Shown here one piece after another: positions 1-6,872 of a stretch of 48,610 nt of DNA (positions are counted from its first letter, which is position 1; each line of letters opens with the position of its first letter). This stretch comes from an uncultured Oscillospiraceae bacterium (GTDB lineage Bacteria > Bacillota > Clostridia > Oscillospirales > Oscillospiraceae): positions 1 through 48,610 of the forward strand of contig CANROF010000014.1 in NCBI GenBank assembly GCA_947632155.1, in the 5' to 3' direction. A model generated the notes under the pieces. That model was not told where the DNA came from and ran no database searches. It saw only the letters and a program-made list of their open reading frames with translations. Position numbers and translations under genes: made by a program.

Positions 1-447
1 GAGCGCGGCCTGTCACAGCTTGATGTCGCCGAGGCGCTGAATGTGTCCCGCCAGGCCGTGTCAAAATGGGAATCGGGGGCGGCGCTTCCGTCCATTGACA
101 ACCTGTGGACCATTAGCCGGCTCTACAATGTCACCGTGGACTGGCTTGTGAGCGGGGAAGCCGGACCCGAAGTAACGAACGCGCCCCAAGAGTCGGTCGC
201 GCCCCAAATTCCGAACGTGCCCCGCGAGCCGGAAGAATCGCCCGCACCGGAGGTATCCAAAAAGACGCGCAGTAAAATAGTCAAGCCTGTTCTCTGTCTC
301 ATTTGCCTTCTGGCCGCGGTCATCGTCGCGCTGGCGGCAGCGCCGGCAAGTCCCGGCCCCCAGGGGGAGCCGGAGATCGTCGAGTTTGAGGATTTGATCT
401 GCGAAAACTGGCAAACAGCCCAGGTCCGGGAATTCCGCATGGGATGA
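1..447 (+). CDS. XRE-family HTH regulator with C-terminal membrane segment (5' end outside window)
   Basis: The frame is open from base 1, so the start lies off the left edge. The first visible residues read as helices 2-4 of a Cro/CI-type HTH (LSQLDVAEALNVSRQAVSKW), typical of Firmicutes XRE repressors. A Pro/Glu-rich linker follows, then a hydrophobic stretch (about VLCLICLLAAVIVALAAA) that looks like one transmembrane helix, and a short tail ending EFRMG. The protein is probably a membrane-tethered DNA-binding regulator. The stop lies 25 bases before a small secreted-protein gene that has its own Shine-Dalgarno site, so the two are probably co-transcribed. A GTG at 43 is an internal codon and cuts into the HTH; I do not take it as the start. 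The signal sensed cannot be told. Confidence 0.8.
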   Translation, partial: ERGLSQLDVAEALNVSRQAVSKWESGAALPSIDNLWTISRLYNVTVDWLVSGEAGPEVTNAPQESVAPQIPNVPREPEESPAPEVSKKTRSKIVKPVLCLICLLAAVIVALAAAPASPGPQGEPEIVEFEDLICENWQTAQVREFRMG

Positions 448-454
448 GGCCCGG

Positions 455-831
455 TGAGAAGGAGGTCTATTCATGAAAATACAACTGCTGTCCGTCTGCG
501 CCCTCATCGTCATTCTGGGCACGGCGCTCACCGTCTACGCGGCCCCCGCGCCGGAAGTAGAGCCCGACAGCAAAACACCGGACCCCAGGGACTACTTTGA
601 AGTAAACGAGTTGGGGCTGACGTATGGGCCCAACATTTATTCTGACGTCACGCCTGACCTTGTGGCCGCCATCGGCCTCAACGGGGCCGACGGGTATGTG
701 TATTGGGAGGAGCTTCTTGGCGTCGGCGCCAGAAAGTCGCCGGATGACGTGGTGACGGACGTTCCCTCATCCATTCCCCTCTACGCCTCCGACGGCGTCA
801 CCGTCATCGGCGAATTCCCCGTCGGGCCCAG
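455..831 (+). repeat. Tandem duplication unit 1 (partner 1141-1517)
   Basis: About 377 bases, including the ribosome site and the first 120 codons, recur 686 bases downstream with few differences. From roughly base 555 to 820 the two copies look essentially identical, which points to a recent duplication or gene conversion. Confidence 0.85.
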
Positions 832-1129
832 GCCCGTGGGCGACGTTGTGCCCGTCAATCTGGTCATTCAGCCCTACGAGCCTGTAAAAAGTGACTCCTC
901 CTTTGCGCTGCAGGCGGGGGACACCGTAAGAATCTATGGCTCCTATGCCCCAAGTCTCTTTGGTGTTCTTTTCGGTCTTGTCTCTCCCGATGGCAAATTC
1001 TATGGGGCCGATGCCGCGGGCGGGCTGTTTGACAAAACCATCCGGGTCCCTGAGTCCGGGAGCTACTGCCTTGGCTTCAGGAACAGCTCGGACCAAATTA
1101 TCCGGCTATCCGGATATGTTGAGTATTAA
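473..1129 (+). CDS. Secreted protein of unknown function, longer tandem copy (218 aa)
   Basis: Starts at ATG with GAGAAGGAGG eight bases upstream. It has a clear N-terminal signal peptide (hydrophobic core LLSVCALIVILG, probable cleavage after VYA-AP). Residues about 35-120 contain NELGLTYGP, PDLVAAIGLNGADGYV and IPLYASDGVTVIGEF. I recall this pattern from the extracellular tails of clostridial M56/BlaR1-like proteins and relatives, but no catalytic motif is visible and I assign no function. Residues 121-218 are a second, unrelated, probably beta-rich part ending in SGYVEY. The first 120 residues are nearly identical to the next gene. It follows the XRE gene and may be controlled by it. Confidence 0.75.
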   Translation: MKIQLLSVCALIVILGTALTVYAAPAPEVEPDSKTPDPRDYFEVNELGLTYGPNIYSDVTPDLVAAIGLNGADGYVYWEELLGVGARKSPDDVVTDVPSSIPLYASDGVTVIGEFPVGPRPVGDVVPVNLVIQPYEPVKSDSSFALQAGDTVRIYGSYAPSLFGVLFGLVSPDGKFYGADAAGGLFDKTIRVPESGSYCLGFRNSSDQIIRLSGYVEY

Positions 1130-1140
1130 CAGAACGTTTT

Positions 1141-1517
1141 TGAGAAGGAGGTTCCTGCATGAAAAAACAACTGCTTTTCGTCTGCGCCCTCATCGTTATT
1201 CTGGGCGCGGCGCTCACCGTCTACGCGGCCCCCGCGCCGGAAGTGGAGCCCGACAGCAAATCACCGGACCCCAGGGACTACTTTGAAGTAAACGAGTTGG
1301 GGCTGACGTATGGGCCCAACATTTATTCTGACGTCACGCCTGACCTTGTGGCCGCCATCGGCCTCAACGGGGCCGACGGGTATGTGTATTGGGAGGAGCT
1401 TCTTGGCGTCGGCGCCAGAAAGTCGCCGGATGACGTGGTGACGGACGTTCCCTCATCCATTCCCCTCTACGCCTCCGACGGCGTCACCGTCATCGGCGAG
1501 TTCCCCGTCGGGCCCAG
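1141..1517 (+). repeat. Tandem duplication unit 2 (partner 455-831)
   Basis: Second copy of the 377-base unit. Similarity stops abruptly after GTCGGGCCCAG. Beyond that point the first copy continues into a 98-residue domain, while this copy runs into a short unrelated tail and a stop. Confidence 0.85.
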
Positions 1518-1551
1518 AAACGATGACGTTCAGGGGACATGGGGCCAGTGA
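1159..1551 (+). CDS. Secreted protein of unknown function, short tandem copy (130 aa)
   Basis: Paralogue of the preceding gene with the same signal peptide and the same NELGLTYGP / GYVYWEELLGVG / IPLYASDGV segment. After the shared PVGPR it ends in about ten unrelated residues (NDDVQGTWGQ), so it lacks the C-terminal half of its neighbour. It has its own GAGAAGGAGG ribosome site 29 bases after the upstream stop. It could be a truncated, decaying duplicate or a working single-domain version. The near-perfect conservation of the shared part favours a recent event over long-term selection. Function unknown. Confidence 0.65.
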   Translation: MKKQLLFVCALIVILGAALTVYAAPAPEVEPDSKSPDPRDYFEVNELGLTYGPNIYSDVTPDLVAAIGLNGADGYVYWEELLGVGARKSPDDVVTDVPSSIPLYASDGVTVIGEFPVGPRNDDVQGTWGQ

Positions 1552-1642
1552 ATAAACGAAGCTGCTGCCGCAAGGTTCGCGGCTCTGCCGCATGATCAAG
1601 AGAACTCGCCGCGCGGTATATATTTTTAGGTGGGACGTGGTA

Positions 1643-2266
1643 CTACTTGTACTTTCTCCAGTAAAATACCCCGGACGCGAGGGCCGGAATGCCGACCCAG
1701 AGGAGGAGGGCGGGGGTCCACCAGAGCTTTACGTAAGTCTCAAAGCCCATCCCCGTTCCCACGGGGATGAAGAGGAGCACGGTCAGGGGCAGGGAGAGGA
1801 GGCCCAGGACGCGGTGGGCGACGATCCAGGTCTGCTCGTCCCGCACCGTCCAGGGCAGCCGCAGGCCCATGTGGCGGCTGCGGGGCAGCTTGGGGGCCAC
1901 GTTGCCGTAGACCGCCATGGGCAGGCCCAAAAGCACCGCCATCAGGAGCTTCTCGGCGGTTTCGAATCTCTTGGGGCCCATTTTGTCCGCGAACGCGTCC
2001 AATATTCCCCTATTGGCAGCCACGGCGAGGAGCACAATGGCCGCCGCGTAGGCCGCCGTGAAGATCGTGACGCCCCGCAGGGTCCGGACCTTGGGGTTGT
2101 CCTGGGATATATTAGCTATCGCGGCGGTGTTTTTCATATAGACCGTGATCATCACCGCGGTGCAGATAACGGCCAGGGCGCACCCCGCGGGCCCGCCCAG
2201 CACCGCGCCCATGATTCCCACCACGCCGAGGGCGGACATCAGGAGCTTCACACGCTGGACGCTCAT
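1643..2266 (-). CDS. sdpI: SdpI-family immunity/membrane protein
   Basis: A 207-residue multi-pass membrane protein with about six hydrophobic segments. Near residues 125-160 it has GNVAPKLPRSRHMGLRLPWT followed by VRDEQTWIVAHRVLG. This matches the SdpI C-terminal signature (G-N-x-x-P-K...G-x-R-T/L-P-W-T...W...H). In Bacillus subtilis SdpI protects against the SdpC killing factor and also transduces its presence to the SdpR repressor. ATG at 2266 is chosen because it overlaps the TGA of the upstream repressor gene (ATGA) and because the in-frame upstream extension is a shadow of that gene. No sdpABC-like toxin genes lie in the window, so this is an orphan immunity pair that may act against toxins of neighbours. 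Confidence 0.85.
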   Translation of the reverse strand: MSVQRVKLLMSALGVVGIMGAVLGGPAGCALAVICTAVMITVYMKNTAAIANISQDNPKVRTLRGVTIFTAAYAAAIVLLAVAANRGILDAFADKMGPKRFETAEKLLMAVLLGLPMAVYGNVAPKLPRSRHMGLRLPWTVRDEQTWIVAHRVLGLLSLPLTVLLFIPVGTGMGFETYVKLWWTPALLLWVGIPALASGVFYWRKYK

Positions 2267-2568
2267 ACCCGCTCCCCCTCTCTGCGGGGCTCCGCGGTCC
2301 GCTCCCGGGGGACGGAGAAGAGCTCCGAAATCCGCATCACCATCTCCTGCGCCACCGAGAGGTTCAGGGAGTAGATCATCTGGTTGGCCCGGCGCTCGCA
2401 GGTGACGATCTCCGCCTGCTTCAGGATGTCCAGGTGCCGGGACACCGACGGCTGGGAGATGTCGAATTTCTCCGCGATCTCCCCGGCGCTCAAGCTCTGC
2501 CACCGCAGGAGCTTTATGATCTCCCGCCGGTAGGGGCTTGCCAGCGCCTGAAAAAAATCCTCTGCCAT
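2263..2568 (-). CDS. sdpR: ArsR/SdpR-family repressor
   Basis: A 101-residue winged-helix protein. It has the ArsR-type layout: FFQALASPYRREIIKLL, then SLSAGEIAEKFDISQPSVSRHLDIL as the recognition helix-turn-helix, then the wing (AEIVTCERRANQMIYSLN). No metal-binding cysteine pair (CxC) is seen in the alpha-3 region, which fits an SdpR-type rather than a metal-sensing ArsR. ATG at 2568 is preceded by AAAGGAGGGC. The gene is translationally coupled to sdpI by a four-base overlap. A palindrome inside its promoter suggests autoregulation, as known for sdpRI. Confidence 0.88.
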   Translation of the reverse strand: MAEDFFQALASPYRREIIKLLRWQSLSAGEIAEKFDISQPSVSRHLDILKQAEIVTCERRANQMIYSLNLSVAQEMVMRISELFSVPRERTAEPRREGERV

Positions 2569-2605
2569 ATATTTGCCCTCCTTTATAGAATTTGTTCTAT
2601 ATAGC

Positions 2606-2634
2606 ATTATAGCTATATAGCTAAGCTTTGTCAA
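2606..2634 (-). promoter_or_regulatory. Consensus sigma-A promoter for the sdpRI pair
   Basis: Reading the minus strand: TTGACA (2629-2634), 17-base spacer, TATAAT (2606-2611). Both boxes are perfect, with ideal spacing, 38 bases upstream of the repressor ATG. Confidence 0.88.
2611..2622. promoter_or_regulatory. Candidate operator palindrome
   Basis: AGCTATATAGCT is a perfect 12-base palindrome placed between the -35 and -10 boxes of the sdpR promoter. A related CTATATAG half recurs just downstream at about 2598-2605. This is the expected position for a repressor site, and the adjacent ArsR/SdpR protein is the obvious candidate ligand. Confidence 0.6.
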
Positions 2635-2686
2635 GAGGGTGGGGAGATTTTTTTGCGGTTTACCGGAAAGTTTTTGCGAATCGAAA

Positions 2687-2716
2687 GTAGGGGCCGATGT
2701 GGTCATCGGCCCCTAC
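2687..2716. repeat. Short palindromic repeat (GTAGGG family)
   Basis: Perfect 13-bp inverted repeat GTAGGGGCCGATG / CATCGGCCCCTAC with a TGGT loop. The inner stem and loop recur at 2841-2862. Confidence 0.8.
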
Positions 2717-2761
2717 GCGGACGTGGCGCGTTTGACGGTAGATGAGTGGTGAACGAAAGAC

Positions 2762-2783
2762 GGGTCGCCGGGGACGGCGACCC
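2762..2783. repeat. Short palindromic repeat (GGGTCGCCG type)
   Basis: GGGTCGCCG, loop GGGA, CGGCGACCC, followed by CCTAC. Same unit at 8925-8946, and in inverted orientation at 12983-13004. Confidence 0.8.
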
Positions 2784-2832
2784 CTACGGCTGATTTTGAA
2801 GGTTTTTGCGTTGATATGGGAACGTCCGTAAT

Positions 2833-2870
2833 CGCGGCACGGGCCGATGTGGTCATCGGCCCGTGCCGCG
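2833..2870. repeat. Short palindromic repeat, 17-bp perfect stem
   Basis: CGCGGCACGGGCCGATG, loop TGGT, then its exact reverse complement. The GGGCCGATG-TGGT core is shared with 2687-2716, but the outer arms differ and remain complementary. The rest of the 2569-2929 gap holds only the sdpR promoter and these repeats. Confidence 0.8.
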
Positions 2871-2929
2871 AGGTTTTGGGGGTTTCGCGTTTTGTTGGGG
2901 GGCGGGTTTGATTCATCAGGCCCGGTTTC

Positions 2930-4117
2930 TCAAAATTTATACATCCCCGTGTTTACGGTCACCGTGTCCGGGTCGGGTGTTATGGGGGGTTTTTCCTCCT
3001 TCGGGGCGTCGGGGTCCCGGACGGCGATGTCGTCCACGTCCTCCGAGACGGCCCGGACGGCGGACTCCTGGGCGGGGGTACACTTCACGCAGTCGCAGCG
3101 GAGGATGGAGAGCCCCGCCTCGATCTCCTCCGGCGTCAGCGCCCGGTCCAGCGTCACGCTGTCGCAGCGGTAGAGGGTGACAAAGCCGTGGCGCTCAAGG
3201 AGCGCCCGGGTCACGGCGACGGCCTCTTTCCCCCACGAAAGCTTGCCCCGGTAGGGGATGATGTCGCCGCAGTCCGGGTCCAGCTCCTCCAGCCGCGCCT
3301 CCAGCTCCTCCGGGACAACGGCCCGGCCCGCGACGCGCAGGCCCTCCAGCTCGTCCAAAAGCGCCATATTCTCCCGCTCCACCGTGAGGTTCCCGCCGAT
3401 CCAGAGCTTCTTCCCCCGGCGCAGCAGCTTTTTTGTGAGGTTCTGGCTCCTGTCCAGATAGACAAACCCCTCCGGCATGACGATAAGGCCCTCGGGCTTC
3501 TCGGCGCCGGCGAGCTTCAGCGCGTCCTCCAGCACGTCCTCCGTCACCGCCAGCTCCCCGCACAGCACCCGGGTCCCCGCCTCGATGAGGGCGGGCAGCT
3601 CCCCGGGGTCGCCCACGGTGACGGTGTCCGGCGTGTAGATACTCTTTCCGGCGAAACGCAGGCGGAAGATTTTGTCGATGACCAGGTCGTCGTCCACATA
3701 CTCGTACCCCGCCGGGTACAGGCACTCCGTACCGGTGACCTCGATTCTCGGGGTGTAGTCGTCCCGGCGGCAAATGAGCTTGCCGTTGACGATTATCCCC
3801 GCGTAGCTCTCCGCCGCCGCGCCGGCCCCCGGCGCCACGGTGAGGCTCCCCACCACCGCCAGCACCGTAGGTCCCTTGGCCGCGTCCTCCGCGGTCAGGG
3901 TGAAGCTCCCCATCTTCGTCACCACCCGCGCCCCCTCCGGGACGTTGATGACGGCGCCGGAGTTGTGCCGGACGCCGCACCTGGCCATGACGGCCAGGGA
4001 CGACGGCGTCACCAGCAGACTCCCGCAGTTGATCTGTACCGCGCCGTACCCGGCGATCTTCTCCTCCGTCAGCTCCGTGGCGTCGCATCTTCCGCAGTTG
4101 ATTTGCAGTTTTTTCAT
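2930..4117 (-). CDS. Unknown protein with repeated beta motifs and cysteine pairs, partner of ECF sigma factor
   Basis: A 395-residue protein with no family I can name. It shows recurring short strand-like units such as INCGSLLVTP, KMGSFTLTA, VVGSLTVAPG, IIVNGKLICR, VLCGELAVTE and IGGNLTVER. This spacing suggests a beta-solenoid or bactofilin-like repeated fold (inference). Cysteine motifs stand at both ends: NCGRCDA at residues 8-14 and RCDCVKC near residue 340, which could bind a metal or an Fe-S cluster. There is no signal peptide or membrane helix, so it is probably cytoplasmic. The start lies two bases after the sigma factor stop, with GGAG inside the sigma gene's 3' end. This tight coupling suggests an anti-sigma factor or a co-regulated partner, although it does not resemble known anti-sigma families. 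Confidence 0.7.
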   Translation of the reverse strand: MKKLQINCGRCDATELTEEKIAGYGAVQINCGSLLVTPSSLAVMARCGVRHNSGAVINVPEGARVVTKMGSFTLTAEDAAKGPTVLAVVGSLTVAPGAGAAAESYAGIIVNGKLICRRDDYTPRIEVTGTECLYPAGYEYVDDDLVIDKIFRLRFAGKSIYTPDTVTVGDPGELPALIEAGTRVLCGELAVTEDVLEDALKLAGAEKPEGLIVMPEGFVYLDRSQNLTKKLLRRGKKLWIGGNLTVERENMALLDELEGLRVAGRAVVPEELEARLEELDPDCGDIIPYRGKLSWGKEAVAVTRALLERHGFVTLYRCDSVTLDRALTPEEIEAGLSILRCDCVKCTPAQESAVRAVSEDVDDIAVRDPDAPKEEKPPITPDPDTVTVNTGMYKF

Positions 4118-4119
4118 AG

Positions 4120-4611
4120 TTATCGCTCCTCAAAATAAGTCTTTTTCAGTGTCTCTCTGGCGGATCTGAGCCTTGAGCGGACGGTGGCGGGGCTCAGGTC
4201 GAACAGCTTCCCCAGCTCCGCGGAGTTAAACCCCGCGAAATACCGGAGGTAAAACAGCTCCCGCTCCCCGTCCCGGAGCTCCCCGATGGCCCGCCAGACC
4301 TCCGCCCGGGTGAAGTCCTCCTCCACGGGCGTCTCCGGGACCTCCGCCTGGGCGGTCCTGTCCCGGCGGAGGGAGTCGATGAAGAGATTCCGGGCCGTCT
4401 TTTTCAGCCAGCTCCACCTCCCCCGCTCATCCAGGGGCGCCAGAATGTGGTAATTCATCATAGCTCTCAAAAACGCCTCCTGGGCGATGTCCTCCGCCGA
4501 GGCCCGCTGCCCCGTCAGCCTCTCGCAGAACGCCGCAAGGCGCGGCCAGTATTTTTCATAGAGCTCCGGCGTAGAGATCACCACCTTTTTTGCTTTTTCG
4601 AGCGCTCTCAT
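4120..4611 (-). CDS. ECF-type RNA polymerase sigma factor
   Basis: 163 residues with sigma region 2 (YEKYWPRLAAFCERLTG, then ASAEDIAQEAFLRAMMNY and WLKKTARNLFIDSLRRDR) and region 4 (LRDGERELFYLRYFAGFNSA, then DLSPATVRSRLRSARETLKK). No region 3 or extra C-terminal domain is present, as expected for ECF proteins. ATG at 4611 is chosen because the in-frame sequence upstream runs into the pfp terminator. No strong ribosome site precedes it, so the start is uncertain. It is followed at two bases by the unknown gene at 2930-4117. The regulon is unknown. Confidence 0.85.
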   Translation of the reverse strand: MRALEKAKKVVISTPELYEKYWPRLAAFCERLTGQRASAEDIAQEAFLRAMMNYHILAPLDERGRWSWLKKTARNLFIDSLRRDRTAQAEVPETPVEEDFTRAEVWRAIGELRDGERELFYLRYFAGFNSAELGKLFDLSPATVRSRLRSARETLKKTYFEER

Positions 4612-4642
4612 TTTATAGACGTTTGAAAGAAGCGAAGTGTTG

Positions 4643-4673
4643 ACAAAAATTTGGGCGGGTTTCAAACCCGCCC
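4643..4673 (-). terminator. Intrinsic terminator after pfp
   Basis: On the minus strand: GGGCGGG/CCCGCCC stem with a TTTGAAA-type loop (4653-4673), followed by AAATTTTTG. It separates pfp from the downstream sigma factor gene. Confidence 0.72.
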
Positions 4674-4692
4674 GAAGCCGTTTTATTTGTCC

Positions 4693-5922
4693 TTACGCCT
4701 CTTCACAGAAGATGTGGTACGGCTTGCCCTCGATGTAGATGGGCGTCAGCTCCGCCTGGATGAGGGGCTTGGCGTAGTTGATGAAGGCCGGGAGCATGTC
4801 GGTGTGGTTGTCGTTGACCCACTCCATGGGGACCTTCTTCTCAAGATTTGCCACCTCGGAGATGGGGTGGAGCTCCGTGATGCACTGGTAGGGCTTGTTG
4901 GAGACGCGCCGCAGGGCCACCATCTCCCCGGTGTGGCCGGCGAAAGCGGCCTTTGTGGCGGCGCCGCCCACCTGATACGCCTCCGTGATGTCGGTGCGGC
5001 TGGTGAGGTGCGCCGCGCAGCGCTGGAGGGTACTGAGCTCAATGGAGCGGGTCTTGGTGTCCAGCTTGCGCTCCACGACGCCCGCCAGATACCGGGCCGT
5101 GCCGGTCAAATTCTTATGCCCGAAGGCGTCCACGCGCCGGGGGTCGTCGGAGAGCTCGCAGACATACCGCCCGTCCTCCAGCTTCACGCCCTCGGACACC
5201 GCGATGACCACGCTGGGCTTCTGCTCCTGCATCACCCGGACCTTCTCCACAAAGCGGTCCACGTTGAAGGGCACCTCGGGAAGGCAGATCATGTCCACGC
5301 CCTCGCAGTCCTCGCCCCGGGCCAGCGCGGCGGCGGCGGTGAGCCAGCCGGCGTTGCGGCCCATGATCTCCACAATGGTCACATACCGGGAGCCGTAGAC
5401 CGTGGCGTCCCGGATGACCTCCTTCATCACCACGGATATGTACTTAGCCGCGGAGCCGTAGCCGGGGGTGTGGTCCGTCACCATCAGGTCGTTGTCGATG
5501 GTCTTGGGCACGCCCATAAAGCGGATGTCCGACGCCACGTGCTCGCCGTAGTCGGCCAGCTTCCCGATGGTGTCCATGGAGTCGTTGCCGCCGATGTACA
5601 TGAAATACCCCACGTCCAGCTTCTCCAAAAGGGCCAGGAGCTTTTTGTAGGGCGCCTCGTCCTCCCGCCAGTCCGGGAGCTTATAGCGGCAGGAGCCCAG
5701 GTAGCTGGAGGGCGTGCGCTTTAAAAGCTCGATCTCCAGGCCCGTCCTGAACTTCTCGGAGAGGTCCACATACTTGCCCTGAAGAAGCCCCTCTACCCCG
5801 TGGAGCATCCCGTAGACGTGCTCCGCGCCCCGGGCCCGGGACGCCTCGTAGACGCCCGCCAGGGAGGAGTTGATCACCGCGGTGGGACCGCCGGACTGAC
5901 CTACCATCACATTTTTTGCCAT
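4693..5922 (-). CDS. pfp: PPi-dependent 6-phosphofructokinase
   Basis: 409 residues. It phosphorylates fructose-6-phosphate at C1 reversibly, using pyrophosphate, in cytoplasmic glycolysis/gluconeogenesis. Visible motifs: N-terminal GQSGGPTAVINSS, MYIGGNDSMDT near residue 110, and GVPKTIDNDL near 137. The GG(N)D in place of the ATP-enzyme GGDGS, and Lys in PKTIDND, mark the PPi-dependent class. EIMGRNAGWLTA lies near 190. ATG at 5922 has AAAGGAGG nine bases upstream; the longer open frame lacks a plausible upstream start. It is a single gene with its own promoter and terminator, divergent from the DUF2975 gene. Confidence 0.92.
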   Translation of the reverse strand: MAKNVMVGQSGGPTAVINSSLAGVYEASRARGAEHVYGMLHGVEGLLQGKYVDLSEKFRTGLEIELLKRTPSSYLGSCRYKLPDWREDEAPYKKLLALLEKLDVGYFMYIGGNDSMDTIGKLADYGEHVASDIRFMGVPKTIDNDLMVTDHTPGYGSAAKYISVVMKEVIRDATVYGSRYVTIVEIMGRNAGWLTAAAALARGEDCEGVDMICLPEVPFNVDRFVEKVRVMQEQKPSVVIAVSEGVKLEDGRYVCELSDDPRRVDAFGHKNLTGTARYLAGVVERKLDTKTRSIELSTLQRCAAHLTSRTDITEAYQVGGAATKAAFAGHTGEMVALRRVSNKPYQCITELHPISEVANLEKKVPMEWVNDNHTDMLPAFINYAKPLIQAELTPIYIEGKPYHIFCEEA

Positions 5923-5995
5923 GACGCTGCCTCCTTTATTCATTTTCAAAATCAATTCGCCGATTTTATGGGACGTTATCCGCGCAATTTTGTTA

Positions 5996-6024
5996 ATTAT
6001 AACAGATTTTCCATTTCCGCGCAA
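5996..6024 (-). promoter_or_regulatory. Promoter of pfp
   Basis: Minus strand TTGCGC (6019-6024), 17-base spacer, TATAAT (5996-6001), about 74 bases upstream of the pfp ATG. The 233-base gap to 6156 also holds the divergent promoter at 6104. Confidence 0.65.
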
Positions 6025-6103
6025 CAGCAAACCGCAAAGAAATCCGCAAAAGCCTGTATTTTTGACGAAATTTCCATATTTATCGTTTTTCGATAAATTT
6101 TTA

Positions 6104-6132
6104 TTGACATTCAAAAACGTTTGTGGTACTAT
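6104..6132 (+). promoter_or_regulatory. Promoter of the DUF2975/XRE operon
   Basis: TTGACA (6104-6109), 17 bases, TACTAT (6127-6132), 23 bases before the ATG at 6156. The ribosome site is AAAGGAGC. Confidence 0.8.
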
Positions 6133-6155
6133 ACCGGTGAAAGGAGCTGAAACGA

Positions 6156-6647
6156 ATGAGTCAAAAGGAATTATCCGTGCTTTTAAAGGCCGTGGTGGCG
6201 GTGCTGGCGGTGTTTTTGGCGGCGGTGCTGGTGTTTTTCGTGCCGCTGCTGAGCGCCACGGTGGCGCAGTTTTACGAGGGGCAGCCCGTGCGCCGCGCCA
6301 TTTTCGGCTATGGCATCCCCGGCATCGTGGCGGCGTCCTCCGTTCCGGGCTTTGTGGCCCTGGGGCTCGCGTGGCGCATCTTCACCGAGATCGGCCGGAA
6401 CAACAGCTTCTGCGCCGACAACGCCCGCAGGCTCCGGACCATCAGCCGCCTGGCCCTGGGGGACACGTGCCTCTACGTGGTGCTGGCGGTGGCGGTGCTG
6501 GCCCTGGGACCCAAGCACCCCTCGGTGCCCCTCATCTTCGTGGCGGTGACGCTCTTCGGCGCGGCGGTGACGGTCTGCTGCGCGGCGCTCTCGCACCTGA
6601 CGCAGAAGGCCGCGGACTTGAAGTCCGACAACGACCTGACCATATGA
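6156..6647 (+). CDS. DUF2975-like four-helix membrane protein
   Basis: 163 residues with four hydrophobic segments (about 10-32, 48-68, 100-120, 125-145). The segments between them, FVALGLAWRIFTEIGRNNSF and CADNARRLRTISRLAL, match the DUF2975 pattern (...I...SF...N...L..I). Function unknown; it is an integral membrane protein. In Firmicutes this family is usually encoded just upstream of a very small YozG-like XRE regulator, exactly as here (nine-base gap). Membrane protein and regulator probably form one sensory unit. Confidence 0.8.
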   Translation: MSQKELSVLLKAVVAVLAVFLAAVLVFFVPLLSATVAQFYEGQPVRRAIFGYGIPGIVAASSVPGFVALGLAWRIFTEIGRNNSFCADNARRLRTISRLALGDTCLYVVLAVAVLALGPKHPSVPLIFVAVTLFGAAVTVCCAALSHLTQKAADLKSDNDLTI

Positions 6648-6656
6648 GGCGGCGCT

Positions 6657-6872
6657 ATGGCAATATCTGTAAATTTAGACGTGATGCTGGCCAAGCGGAA
6701 GATGAGCCTGACGGAGCTGTCGGAAAAGGTTGACATAACTATGGCAAACCTGTCCATTTTAAAGACCGGCAAGGCCAAGGCCGTGCGTTTTTCCACCCTG
6801 GACGCCCTCTGCCGCGCCCTCAAATGTCAGCCGGGGGATATTTTGGAATTTACGGAGGACGGCGAGGCATGA
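6657..6872 (+). CDS. Small YozG-like XRE regulator
   Basis: 71 residues consisting almost only of a Cro/CI HTH: NLDVMLAKRKMSLTELSEKV, DITMANLSILKTGKAKAVRF and STLDALCRALKCQPGDILEF. The KTGKAKAVRFSTLDALC element is typical of YozG-type regulators. It is co-transcribed with the upstream DUF2975 gene, and its TGA overlaps the ATG of the following (broken) lipoprotein gene. Probably an autoregulator. Confidence 0.88.
   Translation: MAISVNLDVMLAKRKMSLTELSEKVDITMANLSILKTGKAKAVRFSTLDALCRALKCQPGDILEFTEDGEA

Noticed and set aside
1592-2374. 260-codon plus-strand ORF over the sdpI region
   Set aside because: It overlaps sdpI and sdpR on the other strand, which have signature motifs, ribosome site and promoter.
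2687-2870. CRISPR array made of the repeated palindromes
   Set aside because: Spacings are irregular, units differ in length and no cas gene is present; they behave as dispersed palindromes.
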